The translations under genes and the position numbers were made by a program. The notes under the pieces are model-generated. The model was given only the letters and a program-made list of their open reading frames with translations. It was not told the origin of the DNA and ran no database searches. Shown here in pieces: positions 16,889 through 25,801 of a DNA stretch of 64,000 nt (positions within the stretch are counted from its first letter, which is position 1; each line of letters starts with the position of its first letter). The stretch is taken from NCBI RefSeq assembly GCF_900112975.1, contig NZ_FONQ01000015.1:1-64000 (forward strand), read 5' to 3'. The DNA is from Flavobacterium xueshanense. GTDB lineage: Bacteria > Bacteroidota > Bacteroidia > Flavobacteriales > Flavobacteriaceae.

Positions 16889-17935
16889 TTATTCTTCGTC
16901 TTCGTCCGTACCATGGGATTTTGAATAGCCTCTCCATTTCTCGATACAATCCTGCAAATCCTGCGGAAGTTCCGTATCAAAACGCATCAGCTCGCCGGTT
17001 GTAGGATGCACAAAACCTAATGTTTTAGCATGTAAAGCCTGTCTTGGTAGTGCTTTGAAACAGTTGTCTATAAATTGTTTGTATTTGGTAAACGTAGTTC
17101 CTTTCAAAATCAAATGACCGCCATAACGCTCGTCATTAAATAAAGGATGTCCAATATGTTTCAGGTGTGCACGAATCTGATGTGTTCTTCCGGTTTCCAG
17201 TTGGCACGAAATCAACGTCACGTATCCAAAACGTTCCAACACTTTATAATGCGTCACAGCTGGTTTCCCTATTTCCGGATCAGCAAAAACAGCCATTTGC
17301 ATGCGATCTTTTAAATGTCGTGCTAAGTTTCCTTCAATAGTTCCTTCATCAGCTAACACATTTCCCCAAACCAAAGCCACATACTCTCTTTCGGAAGTTT
17401 TAGCTTCAAATTGTTTTGCAAGATGTGTCATCGATGCCTCGGTTTTGGCAATTACCAATAAACCCGAAGTGTCTTTATCAATACGATGGACTAATCCGGG
17501 ACGTTCGCTGCTGTTCATTGGCAAATTATCAAAATGATACGCTAACGCATGCACTAAAGTTCCAGTGTAATTCCCATGCCCAGGATGCACCACCATTCCT
17601 GGCAATTTATTTATCAATAGCAACGTATCATCTTCATACACAACATCAAGTGGAATATTCTCCGGAATGATATGGTTTTCATACGGAGGATGCGTAAGCA
17701 TAACCCGAACCACATCATTGGCTTTCACCTTGTAATTCGACTTTACTGTAGCGTCGTTTACAAAAATATTTCCTTCAGTAGCAGCGATCTGTATTTTGTT
17801 CCGAGTCGCATTTTGAATAAGGCCCATCAAGTATTTATCAATTCGCAACGACGCTTGGCCTTTGGGAACTTCAAACCTGAAATGTTCAAATAACTCGTCC
17901 TCTAAATCTATTGTTTCTATATTATTGTTCATCAA
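16889..17935 (-). CDS. rluD: RluD-type 23S rRNA pseudouridine synthase
   Basis: Converts uridines of 23S rRNA (helix 69 for RluD) to pseudouridine. The 348-aa protein has an N-terminal S4 RNA-binding domain (LRIDKYLMGLI to about residue 90) and a catalytic domain with VHRIDKDTSGLLVIAK, in which the aspartate of HRIDKDTSG is the nucleophile. Further conserved blocks are ETGRTHQIRAHL and HARTLGF-like HAKTLGFVHP. The start overlaps the end of the PASTA-protein gene by 14 bases, indicating co-transcription. A two-methionine start leaves a one-codon ambiguity. Assignment to RluD rather than RluC rests on the S4 domain and length, so the precise target is inferred. Confidence 0.9.
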   Translation of the reverse strand: MMNNNIETIDLEDELFEHFRFEVPKGQASLRIDKYLMGLIQNATRNKIQIAATEGNIFVNDATVKSNYKVKANDVVRVMLTHPPYENHIIPENIPLDVVYEDDTLLLINKLPGMVVHPGHGNYTGTLVHALAYHFDNLPMNSSERPGLVHRIDKDTSGLLVIAKTEASMTHLAKQFEAKTSEREYVALVWGNVLADEGTIEGNLARHLKDRMQMAVFADPEIGKPAVTHYKVLERFGYVTLISCQLETGRTHQIRAHLKHIGHPLFNDERYGGHLILKGTTFTKYKQFIDNCFKALPRQALHAKTLGFVHPTTGELMRFDTELPQDLQDCIEKWRGYSKSHGTDEDEE

Positions 17936-18548
17936 CTGGTATTTCTTCTTCTATTGGTGCTGCGAGCGTATCAGCAGCATTTTCCTCTTCTTCGTAACTC
18001 ATTTTTCCGTCTCCCAAAACCAAATCAATTTTGGATGATTTCAAAACTCTATCCCCTGCTTTCAGGTTTCTTCCTTTGAAACGCATTTCCAATACCATAT
18101 CTTTTCCAAGATTTGGAACATACGTAACCGCGCCTTCTTCAAGTCCCAAAGCTTTCAATGTAGGTACCGCTTCACGATAGGTTTTATTCACTAACTCAGG
18201 AATTCGCACGGATGAAAATCCTGATGTATTTATTTTTATGTATATTTTTCTACCTACTTTTACCTTTGTACCCGGCGTCGGATCTTGTTCAACCACACTG
18301 TATTGCGGAAAATTGCTTCTGTAATCGACGCTATCCAAAAGCACATAATCTAAATCCAACTCGTCCAGCTTTTCCTCCACTTGCTCTTCAGTCAATTTAC
18401 TCAAATTTGGAACCTCAATTTCATTGCCATGATCGGTTGTAAAAGTCAACCAATGCATAAACAAATACCCCAAAGCAACAATAATGGCAATCGCAATTAA
18501 TACTTGTGCTAAAAACACACGACTGGTAAGATACTTACGTAAACTCAT
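17922..18548 (-). CDS. Membrane-anchored PASTA-domain protein
   Basis: Predicted 208 aa from ATG 18548 (MSLRKYLTSRVF). An upstream in-frame ATG at 18593 would put 15 extra residues before the membrane helix and is less likely. One N-terminal membrane segment (VLIAIAIIVALGYLFMHWL) is followed by periplasmic PASTA repeats: VPNLSKLTEEQVEEKLDELD and QDPTPGTKVKVGRKIYIKI (first), then IPELVNKTYREAVPTLKALGL and onward (second), with a shorter third. PASTA domains bind muropeptides or peptidoglycan. No kinase domain is attached, unlike Stk1/PknB. It overlaps rluD downstream and is divergent from ddl, a peptidoglycan precursor gene, which supports a cell-wall role. Confidence 0.85.
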   Translation of the reverse strand: MSLRKYLTSRVFLAQVLIAIAIIVALGYLFMHWLTFTTDHGNEIEVPNLSKLTEEQVEEKLDELDLDYVLLDSVDYRSNFPQYSVVEQDPTPGTKVKVGRKIYIKINTSGFSSVRIPELVNKTYREAVPTLKALGLEEGAVTYVPNLGKDMVLEMRFKGRNLKAGDRVLKSSKIDLVLGDGKMSYEEEENAADTLAAPIEEEIPVDEQ

Positions 18549-18645
18549 AAATTTATTTTTATATGCGGCAAAGATAAAGCTATTTCGTTTCAAAAAAAAT
18601 GATAATTTTGTTTAATCGTTTTTAGGATTATTCTTGATGAATTTC

Positions 18646-18725
18646 AGGAGCTGTTTCCCGCTATTCGCTTGTATCTTTGCTTTTTTAAAGAAAAAAAGCA
18701 AAGGATATCGCTGCTATCGGGGCTA
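18646..18725. repeat. Dispersed structured repeat, copy 2
   Basis: Begins AGGAGCTGTTTCCCGCTATT and ends GCTGCTATCGGGGCTA. The central stem CTTTGCTTTTTT / AAAAAAAGCAAAG differs in sequence from copy 1 (11878-11956) but keeps complementarity. It lies in the divergent spacer between the PASTA gene and ddl. Confidence 0.8.
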
Positions 18726-18794
18726 AAAACAAATCGTTTTGCAAACAATATTATTTTTTTTTAAAACCTAAAAACCAAAACCCAACACCTAAAA

Positions 18795-19769
18795 ATGAAA
18801 AACATTGCCATCATCATGGGCGGATATTCCAGCGAATATAAAATCTCACTTATCAGCGGAAACGTCGTACATCAATATCTGGACAAAACGAAATACAATG
18901 GTTTCCGAATCCATATTTTCAAAGAAAAGTGGGTTTATGTTGATGCTAATGATGCCGAATTCACTATCGATAAAAATGATTTTTCAGTAACTGTTGACGG
19001 TATCAAAATCACATTTGACTGCGTTTTCAATGCCATTCACGGAACTCCCGGCGAAGATGGATTGATGCAGGCGTATTTTGAATTATTGCATATTCCGCAA
19101 ACTTCCTGCGATTATTACCAAGCAGCATTAACGTTCAACAAACGCGATTTATTATCAGTTTTAAAACCATACGGCATAAAAACCGCCACGTCCTATTACT
19201 TAAACAAAGGCGATGTTGTCAATACTGACGAAATTGTCGCTAAAGTTGGTTTGCCTTGTTTTGTAAAACCAAACAAAGCCGGTTCCAGTTTTGGAATTTC
19301 AAAAGTTAAAACGGCTGCCGAATTACCTATCGCTATAGAAATTGCGTACAAAGAAGACAACGAAATCATCATAGAAAGTTTTCTTGACGGCACCGAAGTT
19401 TCGGTAGGAGTCATCAACTACAAAGGAAAAGTAACCGTTTTACCCATCACCGAAATTGTTTCGGACAATGATTTTTTCGATTATGAAGCCAAATATTTGG
19501 GTAAATCACAAGAAATTACTCCTGCCAGAATCTCGGATGAAATGACGCAAAAAGTGAGTGAAATTGCTAAACGCGCTTACGAGATTCTTAAGATGAAAGG
19601 TTTCTCCCGAAGCGAATTTATATTAGTAAACGGAGAACCACACATGTTGGAAATGAACACTATTCCGGGATTAACAACGGAAAGTTTAATTCCTCAACAA
19701 GCCAAAGCCGCTGGCATTTCATTAGAAGATTTGTTTACAAATGCAATAGAATTGGCTTTAAACAACTAA
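18795..19769 (+). CDS. ddl: D-alanine--D-alanine ligase
   Basis: Joins two D-alanines with ATP to make the D-Ala-D-Ala dipeptide of peptidoglycan precursors, in the cytoplasm. The 324-aa protein has the ATP-grasp plan: N-terminal IIMGGYSSEYKISLISG, the Glu/Ser-containing NAIHGTPGEDGLMQA, FVKPNKAGSSFGISKVK (ATP lysine and flexible loop) and the C-terminal EMNTIPGLTTESLIPQQ, which binds Mg2+ and D-Ala. It is the first gene of a ddl-yetF-coaD string with gaps of 9 and 44 bases. It is divergent from a PASTA-rluD pair, a grouping that recurs in Flavobacteriia. Confidence 0.96.
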   Translation: MKNIAIIMGGYSSEYKISLISGNVVHQYLDKTKYNGFRIHIFKEKWVYVDANDAEFTIDKNDFSVTVDGIKITFDCVFNAIHGTPGEDGLMQAYFELLHIPQTSCDYYQAALTFNKRDLLSVLKPYGIKTATSYYLNKGDVVNTDEIVAKVGLPCFVKPNKAGSSFGISKVKTAAELPIAIEIAYKEDNEIIIESFLDGTEVSVGVINYKGKVTVLPITEIVSDNDFFDYEAKYLGKSQEITPARISDEMTQKVSEIAKRAYEILKMKGFSRSEFILVNGEPHMLEMNTIPGLTTESLIPQQAKAAGISLEDLFTNAIELALNN

Positions 19770-19778
19770 CTCTTTATT

Positions 19779-20471
19779 ATGATAGAAATCTTTGAATGGA
19801 ACCGATTATTGTACAATGATTTACCAGAATCCTTTCTTTTAGAAGTCATTTTCCGTTCCACTGTAATGTTCACCGTTTTATTATTGACATTAAAAGTAGC
19901 TGGAAAACGTGGCGTAAAGCAATTATCTGTTTTTGAAACAGTCATCATTATTGCTTTAGGATCAGCAGCCGGAGATCCCATGTTTTATGAAGAAGTTGGA
20001 ATAATCCCACCCATAACCGTATTACTAGTCATTATCCTTTTATACCGATTAGTAACTTGGCTAACCGGAAAAAGTAAACGATTTGAAGAGTTTATAGAAG
20101 GCAAAACTGAATGTATTATCAGCGAAGGTAAATTTTCAATTGCAACTTTCAAAAAAGAAAGTCTGGCACAAGATGAATTTTTTTCGGAACTCCGATTAAA
20201 ATCAGTAGAGCATTTGGGACAAGTGAAAAATGCATTTATGGAAACCAGTGGCGAAATCAGTGTTTTTTATTATCAAGACCATGAAGTTCAACCAGGCTTG
20301 CCAATCCTGCCTTTTTTATTTAAACTCAAAAGTAAAACGATTCCAACAGAAGGTGTTTATTCCTGCACCTTTTGCGGAAATACTGAAAGCCATAAACCAG
20401 GAAATGCGGAGTGCAGGGTTTGCGAAAAATCCGAATGGGTCGAAGCAATACAAACACTTAGAAAAACTTAA
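19779..20471 (+). CDS. YetF/DUF421-type membrane protein with C-terminal zinc-ribbon-like motif
   Basis: 230-aa protein. Two to three N-terminal membrane helices (SFLLEVIFRSTVMFTVLLLTL, SVFETVIIIALGSAAGDPM, ITVLLVIILLYRLVTWLTG) carry the GKRGVKQLS and ALGSAAGDP motifs of the DUF421/YetF family. A cytoplasmic domain follows with IEGKTECIISEGKFSI and AQDEFFSELRLKSVEHLGQVKNAF. The function of this family is not established. Unusual is the C-terminal pair of CxxC motifs, CTFCGNTESHKPGNAECRVC (about 200-219), which look like a rubredoxin or zinc-ribbon knuckle. It sits 9 bases after ddl and shortly before coaD, so it is probably co-transcribed with them. Confidence 0.8.
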   Translation: MIEIFEWNRLLYNDLPESFLLEVIFRSTVMFTVLLLTLKVAGKRGVKQLSVFETVIIIALGSAAGDPMFYEEVGIIPPITVLLVIILLYRLVTWLTGKSKRFEEFIEGKTECIISEGKFSIATFKKESLAQDEFFSELRLKSVEHLGQVKNAFMETSGEISVFYYQDHEVQPGLPILPFLFKLKSKTIPTEGVYSCTFCGNTESHKPGNAECRVCEKSEWVEAIQTLRKT

Positions 20472-20515
20472 TTCACCCCAAAGAAAATCCATTCGATTTA
20501 AATATATCTTGTATA

Positions 20516-20971
20516 ATGAGAAAAGCCATATTTCCAGGATCATTTGACCCAATCACTTTAGGACATGAAGACATCATCAAGAGAAGTATTTCTTTATTTG
20601 ATGAAATTGTAATTGCCATTGGAATAAATGCCGAAAAAAAATACATGTTTTCATTGGAAGACAGAAAGCGTTTTATTGAAGAAACATTCAAAAACGAACC
20701 TAAAGTTTCAGTAATAACCTATGAAGGTTTGACAATCGATTTGTGCCATAAAATAAACGCAGATTTTATACTTCGTGGTTTGCGCAATCCAGCCGATTTC
20801 GAATTTGAAAAAGCAATTGCCCATACCAATCGTCGCTTATCAAAAATAGAAACCGTATTTTTATTGACCGCCGCAAAAACTTCCTACATCAGTTCCAGTA
20901 TTGTGAGAGATGTAATTCGCAATGGAGGACAATATGAAATGCTTGTTCCCGATGCAGTCCGAGTGAAATAG
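20516..20971 (+). CDS. coaD: Phosphopantetheine adenylyltransferase
   Basis: Catalyses the fourth step of coenzyme A synthesis, forming dephospho-CoA from 4'-phosphopantetheine and ATP. At 151 aa it is typical. GSFDPITLGHEDIIKR (residues 8-23) holds the TxGH nucleotidyltransferase motif. RGLRNPADFEFE binds the pantetheine part, and the C-terminal SYISSSIVRDVIRNGG carries the ISSTxVR-like ATP motif. It is the last gene of the ddl-yetF-coaD group. The window also contains panB, which acts earlier in the same route. Confidence 0.96.
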   Translation: MRKAIFPGSFDPITLGHEDIIKRSISLFDEIVIAIGINAEKKYMFSLEDRKRFIEETFKNEPKVSVITYEGLTIDLCHKINADFILRGLRNPADFEFEKAIAHTNRRLSKIETVFLLTAAKTSYISSSIVRDVIRNGGQYEMLVPDAVRVK

Positions 20972-21090
20972 TGATCAGTATTCAGTGATCAGTCACCACT
21001 TCCGGGTTAACTCAACATTGAAACTAGAATACAAAACTTGTGAAACGAAGCAATAAGCCGTAATTTCGCCAAAAATAAAAGCCATTAAAC

Positions 21091-21669
21091 ATGAGTATAG
21101 AAAGAGAATTAAGCAAACGTAGCGGATCGAAATGTGAACTTTGTGGTGCAACCGAAAACCTAAAAGTATATGAAGTATTACCAACCAAAAAAGGTGGAAC
21201 TGATGAAAGTATCATGGCGTGCAGTACGTGCATCGACCAAATCGAAAATCCAGATAACGTAGATTTAAATCATTGGAGATGTTTGAATGACAGCATGTGG
21301 AGCGAACATACTGCCGTACAAGTTGTCGCGTGGAGAATGTTAAGCCGTTTGCGTGGTTCAGGTTGGCCTCAAGAATTGTTGGACCAAATGTATTTAGACG
21401 AAGATACTTTAGCTTGGGCACAAGCAACTGGCGAAGGAGAAGAAGACGAAACAAAAGTAATTCACCGTGACAGCAACGGCGTGATTCTTGAAATTGGAGA
21501 TTCAGTAGTTTTAATCAAAGATTTGAAAGTAAAAGGTTCGAGCATGGTAGCTAAACAAGGAACTGCAGTGCGTAACATCAGGCTGGATCACGAAAATGCT
21601 GAATATATTGAAGGTAAAGTTGATGGTCAGACTATTGTTATCATTACACAATATGTTAAGAAAATATAG
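21091..21669 (+). CDS. phnA: PhnA / YjdM family zinc-ribbon protein
   Basis: 192-aa protein of the PhnA (YjdM) family. The N-terminus is a zinc ribbon (CELCG at about residues 16-20 and CSTC about 27 residues later). The C-terminus holds the conserved PhnA core: RDSNGVILEIGDSVVLIKDL, then VKGSSMVAKQGTAVRNIRL and VDGQTIVIITQYVKK. The name comes from the phosphonate operon of E. coli, but a phosphonate role for these stand-alone proteins is not supported, and no C-P lyase genes are present here. A longer middle part (tryptophan-rich, residues 50-130) fits the extended Bacteroidota version. Confidence 0.88.
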   Translation: MSIERELSKRSGSKCELCGATENLKVYEVLPTKKGGTDESIMACSTCIDQIENPDNVDLNHWRCLNDSMWSEHTAVQVVAWRMLSRLRGSGWPQELLDQMYLDEDTLAWAQATGEGEEDETKVIHRDSNGVILEIGDSVVLIKDLKVKGSSMVAKQGTAVRNIRLDHENAEYIEGKVDGQTIVIITQYVKKI

Positions 21670-21676
21670 TATTTAT

Positions 21677-21827
21677 AGTTTTCAGTCACAGTCACAGTTT
21701 TCAGGGACTGAAGTTTAATAAAAGTGTTCAGTTTTTAATGAATCCATTACAGCAAAAAATCGTTAACAGTAAATATTTTACTGTTAACGATTTTTTTTAA
21801 TTGAAAACTGCGACTGCGACTGAAAAC
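21677..21827. repeat. Inverted repeat pair enclosing a terminator
   Basis: GTTTTCAGTCACAGTCACAG... at 21678-21702 and its inverted partner at 21803-21827 are 25 bases long with two mismatches. They bracket a perfect terminator stem. The right arm touches the stop codon of the helicase gene. Confidence 0.65.
21754..21798. terminator. Bidirectional terminator between phnA and the helicase gene
   Basis: AATCGTTAACAGTAAA / TTTACTGTTAACGATT, a 16-bp perfect stem with a TATT-type loop. An A run lies before it and eight T after it, so it serves both converging genes. Confidence 0.9.
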
Positions 21828-23173
21828 TACTCCTCTTCCTTCTTAATCACTTTTCGAGCGACTTCGATTTTGAATTTCTTTCCTTTCATTTTTTCGTCTT
21901 TAATGGCGTGTAGTAAATCTTTCACTTTGTTAAATTTCACCGCTGCAAATGAGATAAAATCTTTCACTTCGATTAATCCTAAATCGCCTTTTTCTAATTT
22001 CCCTTTTTGGGAAAAGAAACCTACAATATCAATTTTATTCAGTTTATTTTTCTTTCCGCCACTGATATAAATGGTTTGAAATTCCGGTGGTTTTGGTAAT
22101 GAAGTGGAATTTTCAACTTTCAAAGCTTCCATTCCATAATCGATGTAATCCATTTTTTTCTCACTTTCATGAGCAATAATATAAGCAGTTCCAGAAGCAA
22201 GCATACGCGCCGTACGTCCGTTTCTATGCGTAAATTCGTCTTCTTTGGATGGTAAATGATAATGAATTACATGATTCATTTCGGGAATATCAAGTCCACG
22301 GGCAGCCAAATCAGTTGTGATCAGATAACTTACACTTCCGTTTCTGAACTGGATTAGCGCGCGTTCTCTTTCGTCCTGATCCATTCCTCCATGATAATAC
22401 GTGGCATAAATTCCTTTTTCGTTCAACGTATCACTAATGCGCTCTGCAGCATCTCGGTGGTTGCAAAAAACTATTGCCGATTGCGATTTCAACGAACAAA
22501 TCAAGTTAAACAAACTTCCAATTTTGTCTTTTTCCTTAGAAACAACCATTTTCATGGAAAGATTCGTTTCTGCTACGTTTTCTGGAATAAAATCCAAAAT
22601 AGTTGGGTTTACGACTCTTGTATATCTTGGAATCTCAATATCGGAAGTTGCTGAAACCAAAACGCGTTTGTTCAATTTCGTTAATTTCCCAATGATAAAA
22701 GACATTTGTTCATGGAAACCCAATTGCAACGATTTATCAAACTCATCCAGAATCAATGTTTGGATTTTATCCAAACGGAAAGTTCCTCTGTCGATATGAT
22801 CTGCGATTCTTCCCGGAGTTCCTATTAAAACAGCTGGAGGATTGCTTAAATTTTTAATTTCGGTATCAATGGAATGTCCGCCGTAGCACACATTCACTTT
22901 ATAATCGGTTCCCATTTTTTTCCAAACCTGCTCAATCTGCAATCCTAATTCACGTGATGGAACCAAAATTAAACATTGAACCGATTGAATTTCGGGTTGT
23001 AACATTTCTAAAATAGGCAATAAAAAAGCCAAAGTTTTTCCCGAACCTGTTGGCGAAAGCAATAAAACATTATTGTCATTCAGGATGGTATCTTGTGCTA
23101 ATTCCTGCATTTCGTTCAGGCTTTCGATGCCTAAATTCAAAAGTATATTGTTGGAATGGTGTTTCTTATTCAT
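21827..23173 (-). CDS. dbpA: DEAD-box RNA helicase with DbpA-type RNA-binding domain
   Basis: 448-aa ATP-dependent RNA helicase. N-terminal core: Q-motif region SLNEMQELAQ, Walker A SPTGSGKT (about 40-47), PSRELGLQIEQ, GTPGRIADH, the DEAD-type box LILDEFDKSL (DEFD rather than DEAD), and SAT (motif III). C-terminal core: IVFCNHRDAA, TDLAARGLD and HRNGRTARM. The last 80 residues form the DbpA RNA-binding fold (IYISGGKKNKLNKIDIVGFF onward), which in E. coli targets 23S rRNA helix 92 during 50S assembly. The variant DEFD and HRNGRTAR boxes are seen in relatives. A -7 match (TACCTTTG, minus strand 23188-23195) lies just upstream. Confidence 0.88.
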   Translation of the reverse strand: MNKKHHSNNILLNLGIESLNEMQELAQDTILNDNNVLLLSPTGSGKTLAFLLPILEMLQPEIQSVQCLILVPSRELGLQIEQVWKKMGTDYKVNVCYGGHSIDTEIKNLSNPPAVLIGTPGRIADHIDRGTFRLDKIQTLILDEFDKSLQLGFHEQMSFIIGKLTKLNKRVLVSATSDIEIPRYTRVVNPTILDFIPENVAETNLSMKMVVSKEKDKIGSLFNLICSLKSQSAIVFCNHRDAAERISDTLNEKGIYATYYHGGMDQDERERALIQFRNGSVSYLITTDLAARGLDIPEMNHVIHYHLPSKEDEFTHRNGRTARMLASGTAYIIAHESEKKMDYIDYGMEALKVENSTSLPKPPEFQTIYISGGKKNKLNKIDIVGFFSQKGKLEKGDLGLIEVKDFISFAAVKFNKVKDLLHAIKDEKMKGKKFKIEVARKVIKKEEE

Positions 23174-23187
23174 TTTTTCTATTTCGG

Positions 23188-23195
23188 CAAAGGTA
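23188..23195 (-). promoter_or_regulatory. -7 promoter element for the DbpA-type helicase
   Basis: TACCTTTG on the minus strand, an exact match to TAnnTTTG. Its predicted start near 23182 would leave a leader of only about 8 bases. No clear -33 TTG. Confidence 0.45.
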
Positions 23196-23296
23196 ATTTT
23201 TAATTCTGAGTTATTAATTTTGAATTATAAATTTTCATTTTTTAAATCAAGAGCTTCATTTTAATCGTATCATCTCTATACCTATCAAAAAAAAGC

Positions 23297-23304
23297 TACA
23301 TTTG
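23297..23304 (+). promoter_or_regulatory. -7 promoter element for the M14 peptidase gene
   Basis: TACATTTG matches TAnnTTTG, 23 bases before the start codon; the leader would be about 17 bases. No convincing -33 element. Confidence 0.5.
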
Positions 23305-23327
23305 ATATTCAATCTAAAAACCGAAAT

Positions 23328-25058
23328 ATGAAATTTTTCACATTCTTTTTTTTATTATTCGCGATCGGTTCATTTGCGCAAAAAAACAATAAGTACGATA
23401 CTTTTTTCGAAAAAGGTAATGGAAATCAATCTGCATCGTACCAAGAAACAATTGCGTACTACAAACTTCTGGCGGATGATTTTCCTACTATCGAAATGCA
23501 AAAAATGGGTTTAACGGATAGTGGCGAGCCTTTGCACATAATAGTTTTTAATCCGGAAAAGCAATTTGACTTCGAAGTCATCCAAAAAAACAAAGCGGTA
23601 ATTCTGCTCAACAACGGCATTCACGCAGGGGAACCGGACGGAATTGACGCTTCTATGCAACTGTTTAGAGATTTAGCTTTAGGCAAAATAAAAGCACCAA
23701 AAAACACGGTTATCGTTTGTATTCCAGTGTATAATATTGGAGGCGCTTTGAACAGAAATTCCACTTCAAGAGCCAATCAGGACGGACCTGAACTCTATGG
23801 CTTTCGTGGCAATGCGAGAAACTACGATTTGAATCGCGATTTTATTAAATCAGACACCCGAAACACGAAAAGTTTTGTGGAAATATTTCATAAAATAAAT
23901 GCAGATGTTTTTATTGACAATCACGTCAGCAATGGCTCGGATTATCAATACAAACTGACTTATATTATGACCCAACATAATAAATTAGGAACTGTTTTAG
24001 GTAATTTTTTAAATACTGAAATGATGCCTGCTTTGGTGAAAGATTTACAAAAAAAGAATATTGAAACTACGCCTTATGTCAATGCTTTTCAGGACACACC
24101 AGACAAAGGTTTTGGTCAATTTTTTGAAAGTCCAAGATTCGCAACCGGTTACACTTCATTGTTTAATACCATTGGTTTTGTGGTGGAAACACACATGCTT
24201 AAAAAATATGCCGATCGCGTGAAAGTGACGTATGAATACATGCGTTCCGCAATTGATTTTACGGATTCAAATTACCAACAAATCAAACAACTGCGATTGA
24301 AAAATGAAGAGCAGTATAGACCACAACAATCGTACACGATAAAATGGGAAATTGACAGTACAAAAACAATTCCTTTTTCGTTTTTAGGTTACGAAGCCAG
24401 TTACAAAAAAAGCGACGTAACATCCGGAAACCGCCTGTTTTATGATAAAACAAAACCATTCAAAAAAGACATTCCGTACAATAAGGAATTTAAATCGGCA
24501 AAAGAGATAATAATACCAGAAGCGTATATAATTCCGAGAGGATTTTGGCCTGTTATCGAATTATTAAAAAGTAATACAATCTCCTATCGTTTACTAAAAA
24601 AAGATACCATCATTGAAGTTGAAAGTTATAGAATTGCCGACTTTAAAACAACAAATTCAGCGTATGAAGGTCATTATTTACACCGAAACACTTCAGTAAC
24701 CGCTAAAATGGAGAAAGTGGCTTTCGCCAAAGGGGATTACGTTATTCCTACACAACAAAAGGGAATCAAATACCTACTGGAAACTTTGGAACCGGAAGCA
24801 ATAGATTCTTTTTTCAACTGGAATTTTTTCGATACGATGTTACAACAAAAAGAAGGGTATTCTGATTATGTTTTTGAAGATTCGGCAACACAGATTTTGA
24901 AAGAAAATCCAAAATTAAAAGCCGAATTTGATTTGAAAAAACAAAGTGACGTTACCTTTATTAATAATCCGGAAGCACAATTGGACTGGATTTACAAACA
25001 TTCGACTTATTATGAAAAGGCACATTTACAATATCCGGTGTATCGCATTTTAAAATAA
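23328..25058 (+). CDS. Secreted M14-family zinc carboxypeptidase
   Basis: 576-aa exported peptidase with signal peptide FFTFFFLLFAIGSFAQ. The M14 zinc site is visible: HAGEPDG (His99 and Glu102, HxxE) and DNHVSNGSDY (His199), with substrate-binding NARNYDLNRDF (about 162-172) between them. FVVETHML near 287 contains the probable catalytic glutamate. The C-terminal 250 residues have no recognised enzyme motif and are probably a beta-rich accessory region. Family members trim C-terminal residues from peptides or peptidoglycan; the substrate here is unknown. A second, longer M14 protein is at 39746-42253, but the two share little beyond catalytic motifs. Confidence 0.88.
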   Translation: MKFFTFFFLLFAIGSFAQKNNKYDTFFEKGNGNQSASYQETIAYYKLLADDFPTIEMQKMGLTDSGEPLHIIVFNPEKQFDFEVIQKNKAVILLNNGIHAGEPDGIDASMQLFRDLALGKIKAPKNTVIVCIPVYNIGGALNRNSTSRANQDGPELYGFRGNARNYDLNRDFIKSDTRNTKSFVEIFHKINADVFIDNHVSNGSDYQYKLTYIMTQHNKLGTVLGNFLNTEMMPALVKDLQKKNIETTPYVNAFQDTPDKGFGQFFESPRFATGYTSLFNTIGFVVETHMLKKYADRVKVTYEYMRSAIDFTDSNYQQIKQLRLKNEEQYRPQQSYTIKWEIDSTKTIPFSFLGYEASYKKSDVTSGNRLFYDKTKPFKKDIPYNKEFKSAKEIIIPEAYIIPRGFWPVIELLKSNTISYRLLKKDTIIEVESYRIADFKTTNSAYEGHYLHRNTSVTAKMEKVAFAKGDYVIPTQQKGIKYLLETLEPEAIDSFFNWNFFDTMLQQKEGYSDYVFEDSATQILKENPKLKAEFDLKKQSDVTFINNPEAQLDWIYKHSTYYEKAHLQYPVYRILK

Positions 25059-25088
25059 AAAAAAGCTCCAATTAAAATGTTAATAAAG

Positions 25089-25124
25089 CACGAATTTCCA
25101 CCAAATAATTAGTGGAAATTCGTG
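25089..25124. terminator. Hairpin between the M14 peptidase and Nudix genes
   Basis: CACGAATTTCCAC / GTGGAAATTCGTG, a perfect 13-bp inverted repeat with a 10-base loop, between two converging genes. The T tract is poor, so termination is likely but not certain. Confidence 0.6.
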
Positions 25125-25198
25125 TTAAACTTTATTACATCAACTTAAAAATCAATGTTAAACTGTTTAATCAACTTTTCTGTTTACAAAGTGAAGTG

Positions 25199-25801
25199 CT
25201 ATTTCAACAGATTCTCTTCTTCGAACAATAATTTTATGTTTTCATAGGAGTTTTTTAGCGCTTCTTTAATTTGTTCCGGATTCATCCAAGCCACTTTATC
25301 AATTCCTTCGTCTAATTGTCCTTGAGGCGTTCCTTCAAAATCAGACTGCATTTCGAACCAATGCGTGATTTTTAGTTTATACTTACCATTCCGTCTAAAA
25401 ACATGATACGTTTTTTGAAGTTTGTGAGATATTGACAAGCCATTAACGCCAGTCTCCTCCTCTACTTCACGCATGGCAGTATCTGCGATTTCCTCTCCTT
25501 TTTCGATTCCGCCTTTGGGTAAATCCCATTTTCCGTTTCTAAAAATGAATAAAACTTCCCCGTTTTTATTATAAACCAAACCGCCTCCCGCTTTACAAAC
25601 CGGAATTTTAGCTTTTAAAGTCTTCATAATCAAGCTTTCGTCAGGATGATACAGATAGGCTTTATTAATTTTATTTTGAAAGATTTTAACTATAAGTTGC
25701 TCTATGTCAATGCTTTCTAATAGAAATAATTGAAAATCTGTCTCCTTGGAGATGTGATTTGTCAAAAAAAGTGGTTTGTCGTTAACAAAAACTTTATACA
25801 T
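25199..25801 (-). CDS. Nudix hydrolase
   Basis: 200-aa protein with a complete Nudix box GGIEKGEEIADTAMREVEEETG (about residues 98-119), matching Gx5Ex7REUxEExGU, where the glutamates bind Mg2+ for cleavage of nucleoside diphosphate-linked substrates. The first 65 residues form a separate N-terminal region, seen in flavobacterial relatives, of unknown role. The substrate cannot be predicted. Its start codon lies only 7 bases from the start codon of the divergent pyrE gene. Confidence 0.9.
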   Translation of the reverse strand: MYKVFVNDKPLFLTNHISKETDFQLFLLESIDIEQLIVKIFQNKINKAYLYHPDESLIMKTLKAKIPVCKAGGGLVYNKNGEVLFIFRNGKWDLPKGGIEKGEEIADTAMREVEEETGVNGLSISHKLQKTYHVFRRNGKYKLKITHWFEMQSDFEGTPQGQLDEGIDKVAWMNPEQIKEALKNSYENIKLLFEEENLLK

